Shown piece after piece: positions 1 to 7,077 of a stretch of 64,000 bases of DNA. Both the position numbers and the translations under genes were made by a program. Position 1 is the first letter of the stretch, and each line of letters begins with the position of its first letter. The stretch is from a virus. The stretch covers positions 1 to 64,000 of the IMG/VR virus record IMGVR_UViG_3300027896_005310, one strand, 5' to 3'. Under the pieces are notes generated by a model. That model saw nothing but the letters and a program-made list of their open reading frames with translations. It searched no databases and was not told where the DNA came from.

Positions 1-157
1 AAGAGAGAAATATTAAGTACCCTTGGGATAAGGGGAATTTACGCTTGTGGAGATTCAGTAAGACCTATGACAAGCCTAAAAATGGGCAAGTCTTAGGCAA
101 GAGTCTAAGAAACAAGAAGCCCCTCCCTTCAGGGAGGGGTCATTCACTATGTTTTAA
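1..157 (+). pseudogene. 3' remnant of a TnpB-type (IS200/IS605) transposase gene with right-end hairpin
   Basis: The first reading frame gives GIRGIYACGDSVRPMTSL followed by KMGKS and a TAG at 94-96. A one-base shift near 91 continues the typical TnpB tail KKQEAPPFREG to a TAA at 155-157. TnpB C-termini commonly end in such a QEAP...REG peptide overlapping the transposon right end and omega-RNA. A perfect hairpin CCCCTCCC/GGGAGGGG lies at 120-139. The rest of the gene lies left of the window. The apparent frameshift suggests decay, but only the tail is visible. Confidence 0.65.
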
Positions 158-177
158 CTGTAATTAATAATACAGAA

Positions 178-561
178 ATGGTAGTATTATTTAATTCTGA
201 TTGGATTACCTCTATTGTAGATTTGTTTATTGTAAGAATGAACAAAGAAGCAATAGGCACAGAAAGTTCAAGAGAAAAAATAAAAATAGGTTCAGGAAAA
301 AATAAATCTTTTCATACTTTTCGACAAATAATTCATGTGCAACCTAAAAAAGACAAAGTTGCTATTAATCCTGAATCTCATAAAGAAATAGATTGGAAAC
401 AAAAGTGGATGGTAAGAGGGCATTGGAGAGATATAGGAAAAGATAAATTAGGTAAAGATAGATCTGGAATATATTGTGTAAAGGGATTAACTTGGATAAC
501 GGAGCATGAAAAAGGACCAGAAGATAAACCTTTAATTAAAAAAGTAAGAATTATAAAATGA
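178..561 (+). CDS. hypothetical phage protein
   Basis: A 127-residue protein of unknown function. The C-terminal half is rich in basic and aromatic residues (WKQKWMVRGHWRDIG, then GIYCVKGLTWI), a pattern seen in short phage proteins ending in an extended strand motif. No ribosome-binding site precedes the first ATG. The ATG at 238 (MNKEAIGTESS), behind GTAAG, is an equally good start and would give 107 residues. The stop overlaps the next start (ATGA), so the two are probably translationally coupled. Confidence 0.6.
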   Translation: MVVLFNSDWITSIVDLFIVRMNKEAIGTESSREKIKIGSGKNKSFHTFRQIIHVQPKKDKVAINPESHKEIDWKQKWMVRGHWRDIGKDKLGKDRSGIYCVKGLTWITEHEKGPEDKPLIKKVRIIK

Positions 562-803
562 AATATCCAAAAAATATGAAAAGTTGTTGGCAAGAATATG
601 GTGACAAGCGTAAAGATTTATGGTGGTTAGTTGATGCTAAAAAAGGATATTATTTAGATACTTTTACTCTTTGTTACTACGGTGTAGGACAAGAAGTACA
701 TTACAACGAATTAAAATTGCTAACAAAAAAAGAACAAAAATATGTAAATAAAGGTCAATTAGATAAATTCTATAAAATTGTTCAAAATTATGTAAAGGTT
801 TAA
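558..803 (+). CDS. hypothetical protein, Trp/Tyr-rich
   Basis: An 81-residue protein that I do not recognise. It starts at an ATGA overlap with the upstream gene and ends immediately before the CCA-enzyme ATG at 804. It is aromatic-rich in the first half (CWQEYGDKRKDLWWLVDAKKGYYLDTF) and basic at the C-terminus. No membrane segment is evident. It probably belongs to the same operon as its neighbours. Confidence 0.6.
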   Translation: MKYPKNMKSCWQEYGDKRKDLWWLVDAKKGYYLDTFTLCYYGVGQEVHYNELKLLTKKEQKYVNKGQLDKFYKIVQNYVKV

Positions 804-3056
804 ATGAAAATTTATAAAGTTGGAGGTTATGTTAGAGATATAATATTGGGACTCCCCTCTAAAGATACAGACTACATAATAGTTAATTCTTCTCCTCAAG
901 AAATGCTTGATTTAGGGTATGAATCCGTAGGTAAGGATTTCCCTGTATTTTTACATCCAGAAACAAGAGAAGAATATGCTCTTGCACGTAAAGAATTTAA
1001 GAGAGGACATGGTTATCATGGCTTCGATTTTGAAGTGTCTGACGTGACTTTAGAGGATGATTTGTATAGACGTGACCTAACTATCAATGCTATCGCTTTG
1101 GACGCTGATAACAACCTAATAGATCCTTACGGAGGGGTTTCAGACTTAAAAGAAGGTATATTACGTCATGTATCTACTCATTTCAGTGAAGATCCAGTAA
1201 GAGTTTTGAGAGTAGCTAGATTTGCCGCTAAATTAGGATTCACAGTACATCCTTACACTTTAGCATTAATGAGATACATGGTAGAAAATGGGGAATTAAA
1301 CTATCTTACTCCTGAAAGAATAAGACTTGAGTTAGAAAAGGCTTTAGCAACCTCTAAACCTTCCACTTTTTTTATCATCTTAAATGCTTGTGGAGCTTTA
1401 AAAATAGTATTTCCAGAATTATATAATCTCATGGGAGTACTACATTCTCCTGATCATCATCCTGAAGGTGACGCATATTGGCACACTCTTTCTGCTATTG
1501 ATTATGCTTGTGAATTAAGTGGTAAAATAAGTGTTAGATTTGCAACTTTATGTCATGACTTCGGGAAAGCTATGACCTTAAAAGAAGACTATCCTCACCA
1601 TTTGGATCATGACTTAAACGGAGTACCTCTAGTAGAAAAATTTTGTGAAAGACTAAAAGTGTCTAATGAATTTTCTACTTTAGCTTTAAAAGTTACTAGA
1701 TGGCATATGTTTGCTCAACATTCTTTAGAGTTAAAAGCTAAAAATATTTTAAAATTATTGACTTCTATTAACGCTCTTAGAAATCCAACTGTTCTAGAAG
1801 ACTTTTTAGTCTGCTGTCAGTCAGACAATTTGAGTAAACTTAATAAAAGACGTTTTATTCAAAAACCCTTTTTAGAGCTAGCTTTAGAAGAAATCTTAAA
1901 TTTAGATATAAAACCTTTAACAAAAAAATATCAAGGGAAAGTATTAGGGGATGAAATTAAAGCTCACAGGATATTAGCTTTAAAAAAATTTAAACAAATT
2001 TTTCATTCTAATCGTGGGGAAGAAATAGTCATTCAAAAAAATAAATTAGTAGAAAGATTTTATCAAGAATACCCCAACAAAAAAATAATTTTATTAGTTA
2101 TTGCTGGATCTCATTTTTTTGATATGGATTCAGAAAGTTCTGATTTAGATTTTAGAGGAATTTATTTATCTTACGATGAAGAAAAAAGAAATGAAATTAA
2201 TTTTGGTACAAATCAAACTAATACTCAAAGAAATACTTCGGAAGATATAGATTGTAATTTTTATTCAGTGTATAAATTTTTAGATTTATTAGCTGCTGGC
2301 GATTTTAATATGCTAGAGATGCTATTTGCTCCCACTTCTAAAATTTTAATAGACACTCCTCTTTATCAATGGTTAAGAAAAATAAGATCAATTTTTATTA
2401 CCAAGGATATTAGTGCATTCATTGGGTTTATAAAGAAAGAATTTTTTAAGCATGGTCTAAGTAAAGATAACTATAATTCTCAGGTAAGATTTTTAGAATT
2501 TTTAAAAAAATATTCTCCCGAAACAAGATTAACTGAAATATGGCAAGATTTAGAAAATTATTCAAAAGATGAAAAAAATTTAATGCGAATTACTACTAGT
2601 AAAACAGGATCTAATGTTTTAGTAAAAAGTTTTGTTATCGCTCAAAGATTATATCAAGCTACAATTTCAATTTCTTATCTTAGAGATTCTCTAGAAGAAA
2701 AAATTTCTCGATATGGGCATAGGATGAAAAATCGAGGAGAAGATGGTTTCGATTATAAAGGTCTATACCATAGTATGCGTTTAGTCATGGAAGCGAAAGA
2801 TATAATAGATAAAAATGCTTTGGAATTACCTTTTTCTCAAAAAAGAAAAGAAATTTTAAGAAAAATTAAAAATGGAGAGATTGACAAAGAAAAATTATCT
2901 AATAATATTTCAAAAGAAATTGAATATTTGAGACAATTTGATCATTCTGATGAGAAAAATAAAAGATATTTAGAAGATTTGGTAAATCGAATTAAATGGA
3001 ATTTACAAAGTGAAATAGAAATTATAAAAATTATAAATAAAAAAAGAAAAGACTAA
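804..3056 (+). CDS. cca: CCA-adding tRNA nucleotidyltransferase fused to a second nucleotidyltransferase domain
   Basis: The N-terminal ~400 residues are a bacterial class II CCA-adding enzyme. GGYVRD is at 7-12, catalytic DTD at 21-23, and RRDLTINAIA at 89-98. An HD-type phosphohydrolase region follows (WHTL near 227, HD at 251-252), as in the E. coli-type enzyme. From about residue 405 a second Pol-beta-like nucleotidyltransferase begins: GS at 435-436, SDLDFRG with Asp447/Asp449. It resembles the YcgL-type predicted nucleotidyltransferases, with a long helical C-terminus. At 750 residues it is far longer than an ordinary Cca (about 410). The first part would add or repair CCA ends on tRNAs; the second domain's substrate is unknown. 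Confidence 0.9.
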   Translation: MKIYKVGGYVRDIILGLPSKDTDYIIVNSSPQEMLDLGYESVGKDFPVFLHPETREEYALARKEFKRGHGYHGFDFEVSDVTLEDDLYRRDLTINAIALDADNNLIDPYGGVSDLKEGILRHVSTHFSEDPVRVLRVARFAAKLGFTVHPYTLALMRYMVENGELNYLTPERIRLELEKALATSKPSTFFIILNACGALKIVFPELYNLMGVLHSPDHHPEGDAYWHTLSAIDYACELSGKISVRFATLCHDFGKAMTLKEDYPHHLDHDLNGVPLVEKFCERLKVSNEFSTLALKVTRWHMFAQHSLELKAKNILKLLTSINALRNPTVLEDFLVCCQSDNLSKLNKRRFIQKPFLELALEEILNLDIKPLTKKYQGKVLGDEIKAHRILALKKFKQIFHSNRGEEIVIQKNKLVERFYQEYPNKKIILLVIAGSHFFDMDSESSDLDFRGIYLSYDEEKRNEINFGTNQTNTQRNTSEDIDCNFYSVYKFLDLLAAGDFNMLEMLFAPTSKILIDTPLYQWLRKIRSIFITKDISAFIGFIKKEFFKHGLSKDNYNSQVRFLEFLKKYSPETRLTEIWQDLENYSKDEKNLMRITTSKTGSNVLVKSFVIAQRLYQATISISYLRDSLEEKISRYGHRMKNRGEDGFDYKGLYHSMRLVMEAKDIIDKNALELPFSQKRKEILRKIKNGEIDKEKLSNNISKEIEYLRQFDHSDEKNKRYLEDLVNRIKWNLQSEIEIIKIINKKRKD

Positions 3057-3133
3057 TGAAAATTAATTTAACTGGAATTATTATATTTTTTGTAACTATA
3101 AATACAATCTTGTTTTTGAAAATTTTAAATTAA
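3056..3133 (+). CDS. possible tiny single-pass membrane peptide
   Basis: A 25-residue reading frame whose ATG overlaps the upstream stop (TAATG). It encodes MKINLTGIIIFFVTINTI followed by LFLKILN, a single hydrophobic segment. The stop-start overlap suggests coupled translation, but the frame is very short and AT-rich sequence readily produces such peptides, so this is tentative. Confidence 0.25.
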   Translation: MKINLTGIIIFFVTINTILFLKILN

Positions 3134-3237
3134 TGATAAAGAATAAAATATAATTTAAAAACGGAAATAAAAATTTATGAAATTTTTAAAAGGAACAGCG
3201 ACTAATTTTTAGATTACCTCTAACAAGGAGTTTGAAA

Positions 3238-3534
3238 ATGAGTCGTAGTTTTCGTAAAAATGTAATTGCTACAGATGGTCAAGGTAGAAGTAAGTCTCGT
3301 AAATGGAGAAGAACTAAGTCTAACCAAAAATTAAGAAGAAAGTTAAATAATTATAACTATGAAATTGCTGATGGCTGTTCTTACAAAACTTCAGTACATA
3401 GCATTAATAGTTGGGATATCTGTGACTGGAAATTTAGATTAGAAAAACCATTAAATGATAAGTTAATATGCGGTAAATATATTACAACCAAAGAAGAATT
3501 AGAAAAACATTATAATGAAATCAAAAGAAAATAA
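3238..3534 (+). CDS. small basic protein, unknown
   Basis: A 98-residue protein with a very basic N-terminus (SRSFRKNVIATDGQGRSKSR, then KWRRTKSNQKLRRK), suggesting nucleic-acid or ribosome contact by charge alone. AAGGAG at 3224-3229 lies 8 bases before the ATG at 3238. I therefore prefer this start to the in-frame TTG at 3232. No family recognised. The 100 bases upstream hold no other gene. Confidence 0.6.
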   Translation: MSRSFRKNVIATDGQGRSKSRKWRRTKSNQKLRRKLNNYNYEIADGCSYKTSVHSINSWDICDWKFRLEKPLNDKLICGKYITTKEELEKHYNEIKRK

Positions 3535-3563
3535 TTGACATTCAAAAAAAAATCTTTTATATT
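3535..3563 (+). promoter_or_regulatory. sigma70-type promoter for the winged-helix gene
   Basis: TTGACA (3535-3540), a 17-base spacer and TATATT (3558-3563) form a near-consensus -35/-10 pair. It ends 38 bases before the regulator start at 3601. A similar element sits at 30549-30577. Confidence 0.65.
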
Positions 3564-3600
3564 CAACAAAATTATAATTTAAATTGGAGAATTAAAATCT

Positions 3601-3900
3601 ATGGACACTCTAAAATATATTTTTGGAAATAACACAGCACCAAAAACTTTATTGTATCTTACTAAAAATAAAGAAACTGATGCTAGATCTATTGCTAAAA
3701 ATTTAGATATATATCCTTCTTCAGTAATAAGGCAACTTGACAGATTTGAAAATTCTGGAGTACTTAAATCTAAAAAAGTAGATAGAGTAAAACTATACTC
3801 TTTTAATAGAGAATCCTTTCTATACAAACCGTTAAACAAAATATTAAAAGATACTATTGATAATATGTCCGAAAAAGAAAAATCTAAAATTTTTAATTAG
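3601..3900 (+). CDS. winged helix-turn-helix transcriptional regulator (ArsR/MarR-like)
   Basis: A 99-residue protein that is almost entirely one winged-HTH domain. TLLYLTKNKETDARSIAKNL forms helices 1-2. The recognition helix IYPSSVIRQLDRFENSG is followed by a wing at LKSKKVDRVKLYSFN. Such proteins bind operator DNA as dimers. No metal-binding cysteines are visible, so the signal is not evident. The clean promoter just upstream suggests it starts its own transcript, and it could be autoregulated. A short C-terminal helix probably serves dimerisation. Confidence 0.75.
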   Translation: MDTLKYIFGNNTAPKTLLYLTKNKETDARSIAKNLDIYPSSVIRQLDRFENSGVLKSKKVDRVKLYSFNRESFLYKPLNKILKDTIDNMSEKEKSKIFN

Positions 3901-3914
3901 AAAAGGAAATAAAA

Positions 3915-4661
3915 ATGGGAAAATTGCACGAAATTTTAGTAGTAGAAGAAGATAAAAAAGGCATCTCTAATAAAATTAAAGAAGAAGCAATTAAAACTTT
4001 TAAAGATAAACAAGCTCATTTTGTGGAAAAAATAGAAGTTTATAAACCTTTAGCTGAAGGGGAGCAAAATATAGTTGAAAGTCATACAACTATGGTTACT
4101 ACTGTAAAAGAAAAACTTGCGTATATAAGTAATGCTGTATGTAGTCATATAGATGCATTCTATCAAAAAGAAGCTACAAATACTTATGCTAAAGCTGATA
4201 TTATGATTGGAGATCATTCTTTATTAAAAGATGTGCCAGCTACAGCGCTTTTAGCTTTAGAAAGAGAATTAAATAGTTTATTACAATTATTTGATGCTAT
4301 CCCTACTTTGGAACCAGGAATAGATTGGCAATCAGAACCACAAAGAGGAGAAAATATTAGGTCTTCTACTCAAAATAGGGGAAGAACAAAAAAGATATTA
4401 AAGCCAGTTGAATTGACGCCTGCTACTAAAGAACATCCAGCTCAATTTGAGAAAATTTATGAGGATATAACTGTAGGATATATCGAAACAAAAATATATA
4501 CATCTAAAATGTCATCAGCAGAAAAAGCAGAATTAATGGAAAGACTAAACACATTAAAAACTGCTATAAAAACTGCTCGAAAAAGAGCTAACAATGCTGA
4601 TGCAGACAAAAGAAAAATAGGTAAAGTTTTATTTGACTATATAAATGAAGGTAAATTATAG
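3915..4661 (+). CDS. conserved phage protein of unknown function (DUF7873-like)
   Basis: A 248-residue, mostly helical protein. Recognisable motifs are the start MGKLHEILVVE, TVKEKLAYISN, DVPATALLALERELN, ATKEHPAQ near 170, and a C-terminal KTARKRANNADADKRKIGK. I recall the same pattern in a family of about 250-residue phage and bacterial proteins lacking a known function, annotated as DUF7873; that name is from memory. AAAAGGAAAT precedes the ATG. It lies 15 bases after the winged-helix gene and is probably co-transcribed with it. Confidence 0.7.
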   Translation: MGKLHEILVVEEDKKGISNKIKEEAIKTFKDKQAHFVEKIEVYKPLAEGEQNIVESHTTMVTTVKEKLAYISNAVCSHIDAFYQKEATNTYAKADIMIGDHSLLKDVPATALLALERELNSLLQLFDAIPTLEPGIDWQSEPQRGENIRSSTQNRGRTKKILKPVELTPATKEHPAQFEKIYEDITVGYIETKIYTSKMSSAEKAELMERLNTLKTAIKTARKRANNADADKRKIGKVLFDYINEGKL

Positions 4662-4805
4662 TTACGAGATGAAAGTAGATTTAGATTCAGATTTAATATA
4701 GACTATGCAATCTCTCTCAGAGAGGAAGGTCTATTCAGATTTAGATTAAGAGTTGTGCTTTCAAAGTAACACAGTTAAGTAGTATCTGATTGTTAAATGA
4801 TTAAA

Positions 4806-4884
4806 TAGGCGAGGTAGGAGTTCAATTCTCCTTTTCCCCTCCATAAAATTTTATGGGGAAATAGTTTAGCGGTAGAACAAGCTA
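4806..4884 (+). tRNA. circularly permuted tRNA: 3' half precedes 5' half
   Basis: The first part (4806-4843) is a tRNA 3' half: variable loop GAGGT, T-stem AGGAG/CTCCT around loop TTCAATT (4816-4832), acceptor strand TTTCCCC (4833-4839), discriminator T, and encoded CCA (4841-4843). After only 11 bases comes a tRNA 5' half: acceptor strand GGGGAAA (4855-4861), T8-A9, D-stem GTTT/GAAC around AGCGGTA with conserved A14, G18G19 and A21 (4864-4878). The acceptor strands are a perfect 7-bp match. Neither half has a partner in normal order nearby. The anticodon arm is weak (CTA/TAG, 4882-4884 with 4806-4808), so amino-acid identity is unassigned; discriminator U73 and the D-arm look glycine-like. 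Confidence 0.6.
4844..4854 (+). other. palindromic linker between the permuted tRNA halves
   Basis: TAAAATTTTAT joins the CCA end to the first acceptor base. With its flanks it forms the perfect palindrome CCATAAAATTTTATGG. In a transcript the acceptor stem would be a hairpin closed by this loop, as expected for a permuted precursor needing trimming at both new ends. Confidence 0.5.
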
Positions 4885-4938
4885 ATAAGTAACAAATCAT
4901 TAATTAATCGATTTAATGCTACGATGAATTAATAATTC

Positions 4939-4986
4939 AAGACCTGCCTGGACTGCGGGGATGTTTGTTCAGGTTAGGTCTTTTTT
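4939..4986 (+). terminator. terminator after the permuted tRNA region
   Basis: AGACCT pairs with AGGTCT, and CCTG with CAGG inside it, and the stem is followed by six T. An alternative inner hairpin (CCTGC/GCGGG) competes with the long stem. It would end the + transcript carrying the tRNA halves. Confidence 0.55.
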
Positions 4987-5000
4987 CAGGATGAAAAATA

Positions 5001-5171
5001 GTGGTTGTCAATATAATTTTGTGGACAGGTTTATTTGCATGGCTTGTAACATGGATTATTACTTTCCTTTATGTACTTTCTTCAAAAAAAATAGTGGGAA
5101 AATTTAATTATGGTTTGATCGATTTAGTAGGAATACTATCCTTGATAGGATTGGTTATAAGATATTGGTGA
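5001..5171 (+). CDS. small two-helix membrane protein
   Basis: A 56-residue frame with a GTG start and a weak AGGAT nine bases upstream. It has two hydrophobic stretches (WTGLFAWLVTWIITFLYVLS and LIDLVGILSLIGLVI) separated by a basic KKIVGK loop, giving a hairpin-like inner-membrane protein. It ends exactly one base before the convergent gene at 5172. No family recognised. An overlapping frame from ATG 4991 has no such structure. Confidence 0.45.
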   Translation: MVVNIILWTGLFAWLVTWIITFLYVLSSKKIVGKFNYGLIDLVGILSLIGLVIRYW

Positions 5172-5426
5172 TTATTTTTTCTTTTTGTCTTTTTTAGCTT
5201 CTACTTTGTCTTCTTTTTCATCAACTTTTTTATCACCTTTTTCTACTTGTTTTTTCTCACCCTTCCAAACATCTTTTATTTTTTTGAAAAATTGTTTTCT
5301 ATCTTTTTTTTCTAATTGAAAAGGAGATTTTACTCCTTTACCATGCCATTCTTTTAATTTTTTTTGCATTAATTTAAAATATTCGCCTACTTGTTTTGCA
5401 ATTACTTCTTTTGATTGTTTATCCAT
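5172..5426 (-). CDS. Lys-rich small protein, unknown
   Basis: An 84-residue protein. The first 60 residues look folded (MDKQSKEVIAKQVGEYFKLM, WHGKGVKSPFQLEKKDRKQF); the last 25 are an almost pure Lys/Glu/Asp tail. AAGGAG sits 9 bases before the ATG. The function is unknown. The charged tail could contact nucleic acid or a virion surface. Confidence 0.6.
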   Translation of the reverse strand: MDKQSKEVIAKQVGEYFKLMQKKLKEWHGKGVKSPFQLEKKDRKQFFKKIKDVWKGEKKQVEKGDKKVDEKEDKVEAKKDKKKK

Positions 5427-5443
5427 TTTAAAATCTCCTTATT

Positions 5444-6229
5444 TTATACTATAAAAGAATAATTTAATTCATTATCAGATTCACCTAATTGATTCACCAT
5501 TGTGAAATCTTCTTCATACATTTCGACTAATCCTGTAACAGGATCAGTACCTTTAAATAAAACAAAATATCTTTCCCCCACTACATAGTTTGGTGGGATT
5601 AAATTTACATTTACATAAACATATCTTCCTGTAGAGATACGTGTAGTAGGTTGGGGGGTCATATTATACACTAGTTCTATATCATTACCATAGACGGTAG
5701 TCCCATAAGGAATCCCCAACACTCCGTTTATAGTTCCATTTCCCATTTCTATATATGCTCCTGATCCTACAAAATTAGAAGTGAGTGTAACAAAACCTTC
5801 ATTATTTGAAGCTGTAAATCCACTAGCATTTAAATTAATTACTCCAGATAATTCACACGCTGATAGAGCATATTCCATATTTCCATTTACTATTGATACT
5901 TTATTATTTGTCCCACAAACAACATAATCATTTGGAAGGCAATTAAAATCAGATAAATTAGTAACTATATAATTTAATTGTAAATAAAAATCTACATCAA
6001 TAGCATATCCCGAAGCGGGAATGACTGTACCCACATCTACTAAATCGTTTAATCCTTGGGTGATAAGGTAAGGTTCGGGGATAGTAGATATAAGTGCTCC
6101 AGCAGCTGCTCCTATATAATGATAAATTTCTATAGTAACATTATTCATATCTTTGGGTTGATGAGTATGTTTATCGACCCAAATAACTTCAAAATCTTTT
6201 AACGTACCTATTTCATTTATAGCAGACAC
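5444..6229 (-). CDS. putative virion structural protein
   Basis: A 261-residue beta-rich protein, low in charge and rich in Gly, Asn, Thr and Val, as in phage tail or fibre components. The N-terminal segment (EIGTLKDFEVIWVDKHTHQP) and C-terminal strand (RYFVLFKGTDPVTGLVEMYEED) suggest stacked beta domains. The start is GTG at 6229 behind GTGGAG. Its neighbours on this strand have a similar composition. No specific family could be named. Confidence 0.6.
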   Translation of the reverse strand: MSAINEIGTLKDFEVIWVDKHTHQPKDMNNVTIEIYHYIGAAAGALISTIPEPYLITQGLNDLVDVGTVIPASGYAIDVDFYLQLNYIVTNLSDFNCLPNDYVVCGTNNKVSIVNGNMEYALSACELSGVINLNASGFTASNNEGFVTLTSNFVGSGAYIEMGNGTINGVLGIPYGTTVYGNDIELVYNMTPQPTTRISTGRYVYVNVNLIPPNYVVGERYFVLFKGTDPVTGLVEMYEEDFTMVNQLGESDNELNYSFIV

Positions 6230-6254
6230 TAGCTACTCCACATTTATTAATATT

Positions 6255-6368
6255 TTATTTTAAACCAGATATAAATTGTGTTCTCCATTTTAAAACACTT
6301 AATATAATTAAATCTATTTTTTTAACATTTCGAGTAATACGTTTACCATTAGTTACCTTCAAACGGAT
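6255..6368 (-). CDS. possible 37-residue ORF with ATC start
   Basis: An open frame reading RLKVTNGKRITRN and then a hydrophobic stretch DLIILSVLKW lies behind AAGGAG at a 6-base spacing from an ATC codon. TTG three codons in is the alternative start. It is listed because the same unusual SD-ATC arrangement precedes the terminase gene. Coding status is doubtful. The remaining 6370-6454 holds nothing I recognise. Confidence 0.2.
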   Translation of the reverse strand: MRLKVTNGKRITRNVKKIDLIILSVLKWRTQFISGLK

Positions 6369-6454
6369 ATTGTTCTCCTTGGTCAGTCTAGTCTCTTCTT
6401 TCCCTCGTTAGTTATTGGTAGTTAATCCTTTTCTTAACAAGCTTCTTTTTTAAA

Positions 6455-6709
6455 TTAGAAGTTATCGACATTAGTAAGGGTTTTTAATGCTCTAATGTTG
6501 TCTATTAAATCTTTTGCTACAATTTTAGAGACACCATTTATATACTCTGTCTGTGCCTTAGTTATTAATCCAGTATTATCTTCAAAAACAAATAAATTTC
6601 TTTTTCCATCTGGAGATTTTACAACTTCTACTAAAAGAAACCCTGCTGTTTTTAAAAAAGCTGCAAAATAGAAATCACTTATTTTTACCGTTCTCTTAGT
6701 TATATTCAT
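6455..6709 (-). CDS. DUF5659-like small phage protein
   Basis: An 84-residue protein with the pattern KISDFYFAAFLKTAGFLLVE followed by NLFVFEDN, matching my memory of the DUF5659 family (short phage/plasmid proteins with a TSDLYLAAFL...GKKVFVF motif). Function unknown. It follows the structural gene at 6782 beyond a strong terminator, so it probably has its own promoter or relies on readthrough. Confidence 0.55.
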   Translation of the reverse strand: MNITKRTVKISDFYFAAFLKTAGFLLVEVVKSPDGKRNLFVFEDNTGLITKAQTEYINGVSKIVAKDLIDNIRALKTLTNVDNF

Positions 6710-6724
6710 TTATCTCCAAATCAC

Positions 6725-6762
6725 TTAAAAAATGAGATGAGATTAAAAAATCTCATCTCATT
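6725..6762 (-). terminator. rho-independent terminator
   Basis: A perfect 14-bp stem AATGAGATGAGATT / AATCTCATCTCATT around AAAA (6731-6762), followed on the - strand by a run of T (6725-6732). It directly follows the gene ending at 6782. Confidence 0.85.
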
Positions 6763-6781
6763 ACATTTTACACATTAATAA

Positions 6782-7048
6782 TTAAATAAATGTAATAGTT
6801 AAAACACCTGTATATGCACCAGAAGAAAATCTATTTAAAATACCTCTATCCACAGATAATAAAACTTGGCTAGTAGCTACTAGTTGAATTGTATCACCTG
6901 GATTTAAATAGCGATCTTGACCGTATTCATAAATAGATACTCCTCCACCTAAACTATTTCTACGTCCTACATCTGCTAAATAAACTTGACCTAATGTTTC
7001 TGTACCATTAGTAGTATTATGTACTATTTGTACTTTTGGAACTGCCAT
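6782..7048 (-). CDS. small beta-rich virion-like protein
   Basis: An 88-residue protein rich in beta-prone residues (VQIVHNTTNGTETLGQVYLA, NPGDTIQLVATSQVLLSVDRG). It resembles short decoration or tail-associated proteins, though no family is certain. TGGAGG precedes the ATG. It is the last gene before the terminator at 6725-6762, and lies in a run of structural-type genes on the same strand. Confidence 0.55.
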   Translation of the reverse strand: MAVPKVQIVHNTTNGTETLGQVYLADVGRRNSLGGGVSIYEYGQDRYLNPGDTIQLVATSQVLLSVDRGILNRFSSGAYTGVLTITFI

Positions 7049-7077
7049 AATATACCTCCATTTTTATTTTTAATATT

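Noticed and set aside
4662-4986. Group I intron permuted around the tRNA halves
   Set aside because: I looked for the P, Q, R and S core strings that are plain in the capsid intron. Only a loose ATAGAC/GTCTAT hairpin was found upstream and none downstream, so a ribozyme is not claimed.
4800-4990. Two-piece (permuted) tmRNA
   Set aside because: The 5' half has a full canonical D-arm with G18G19, which tmRNA lacks, and no tag-peptide frame is evident.
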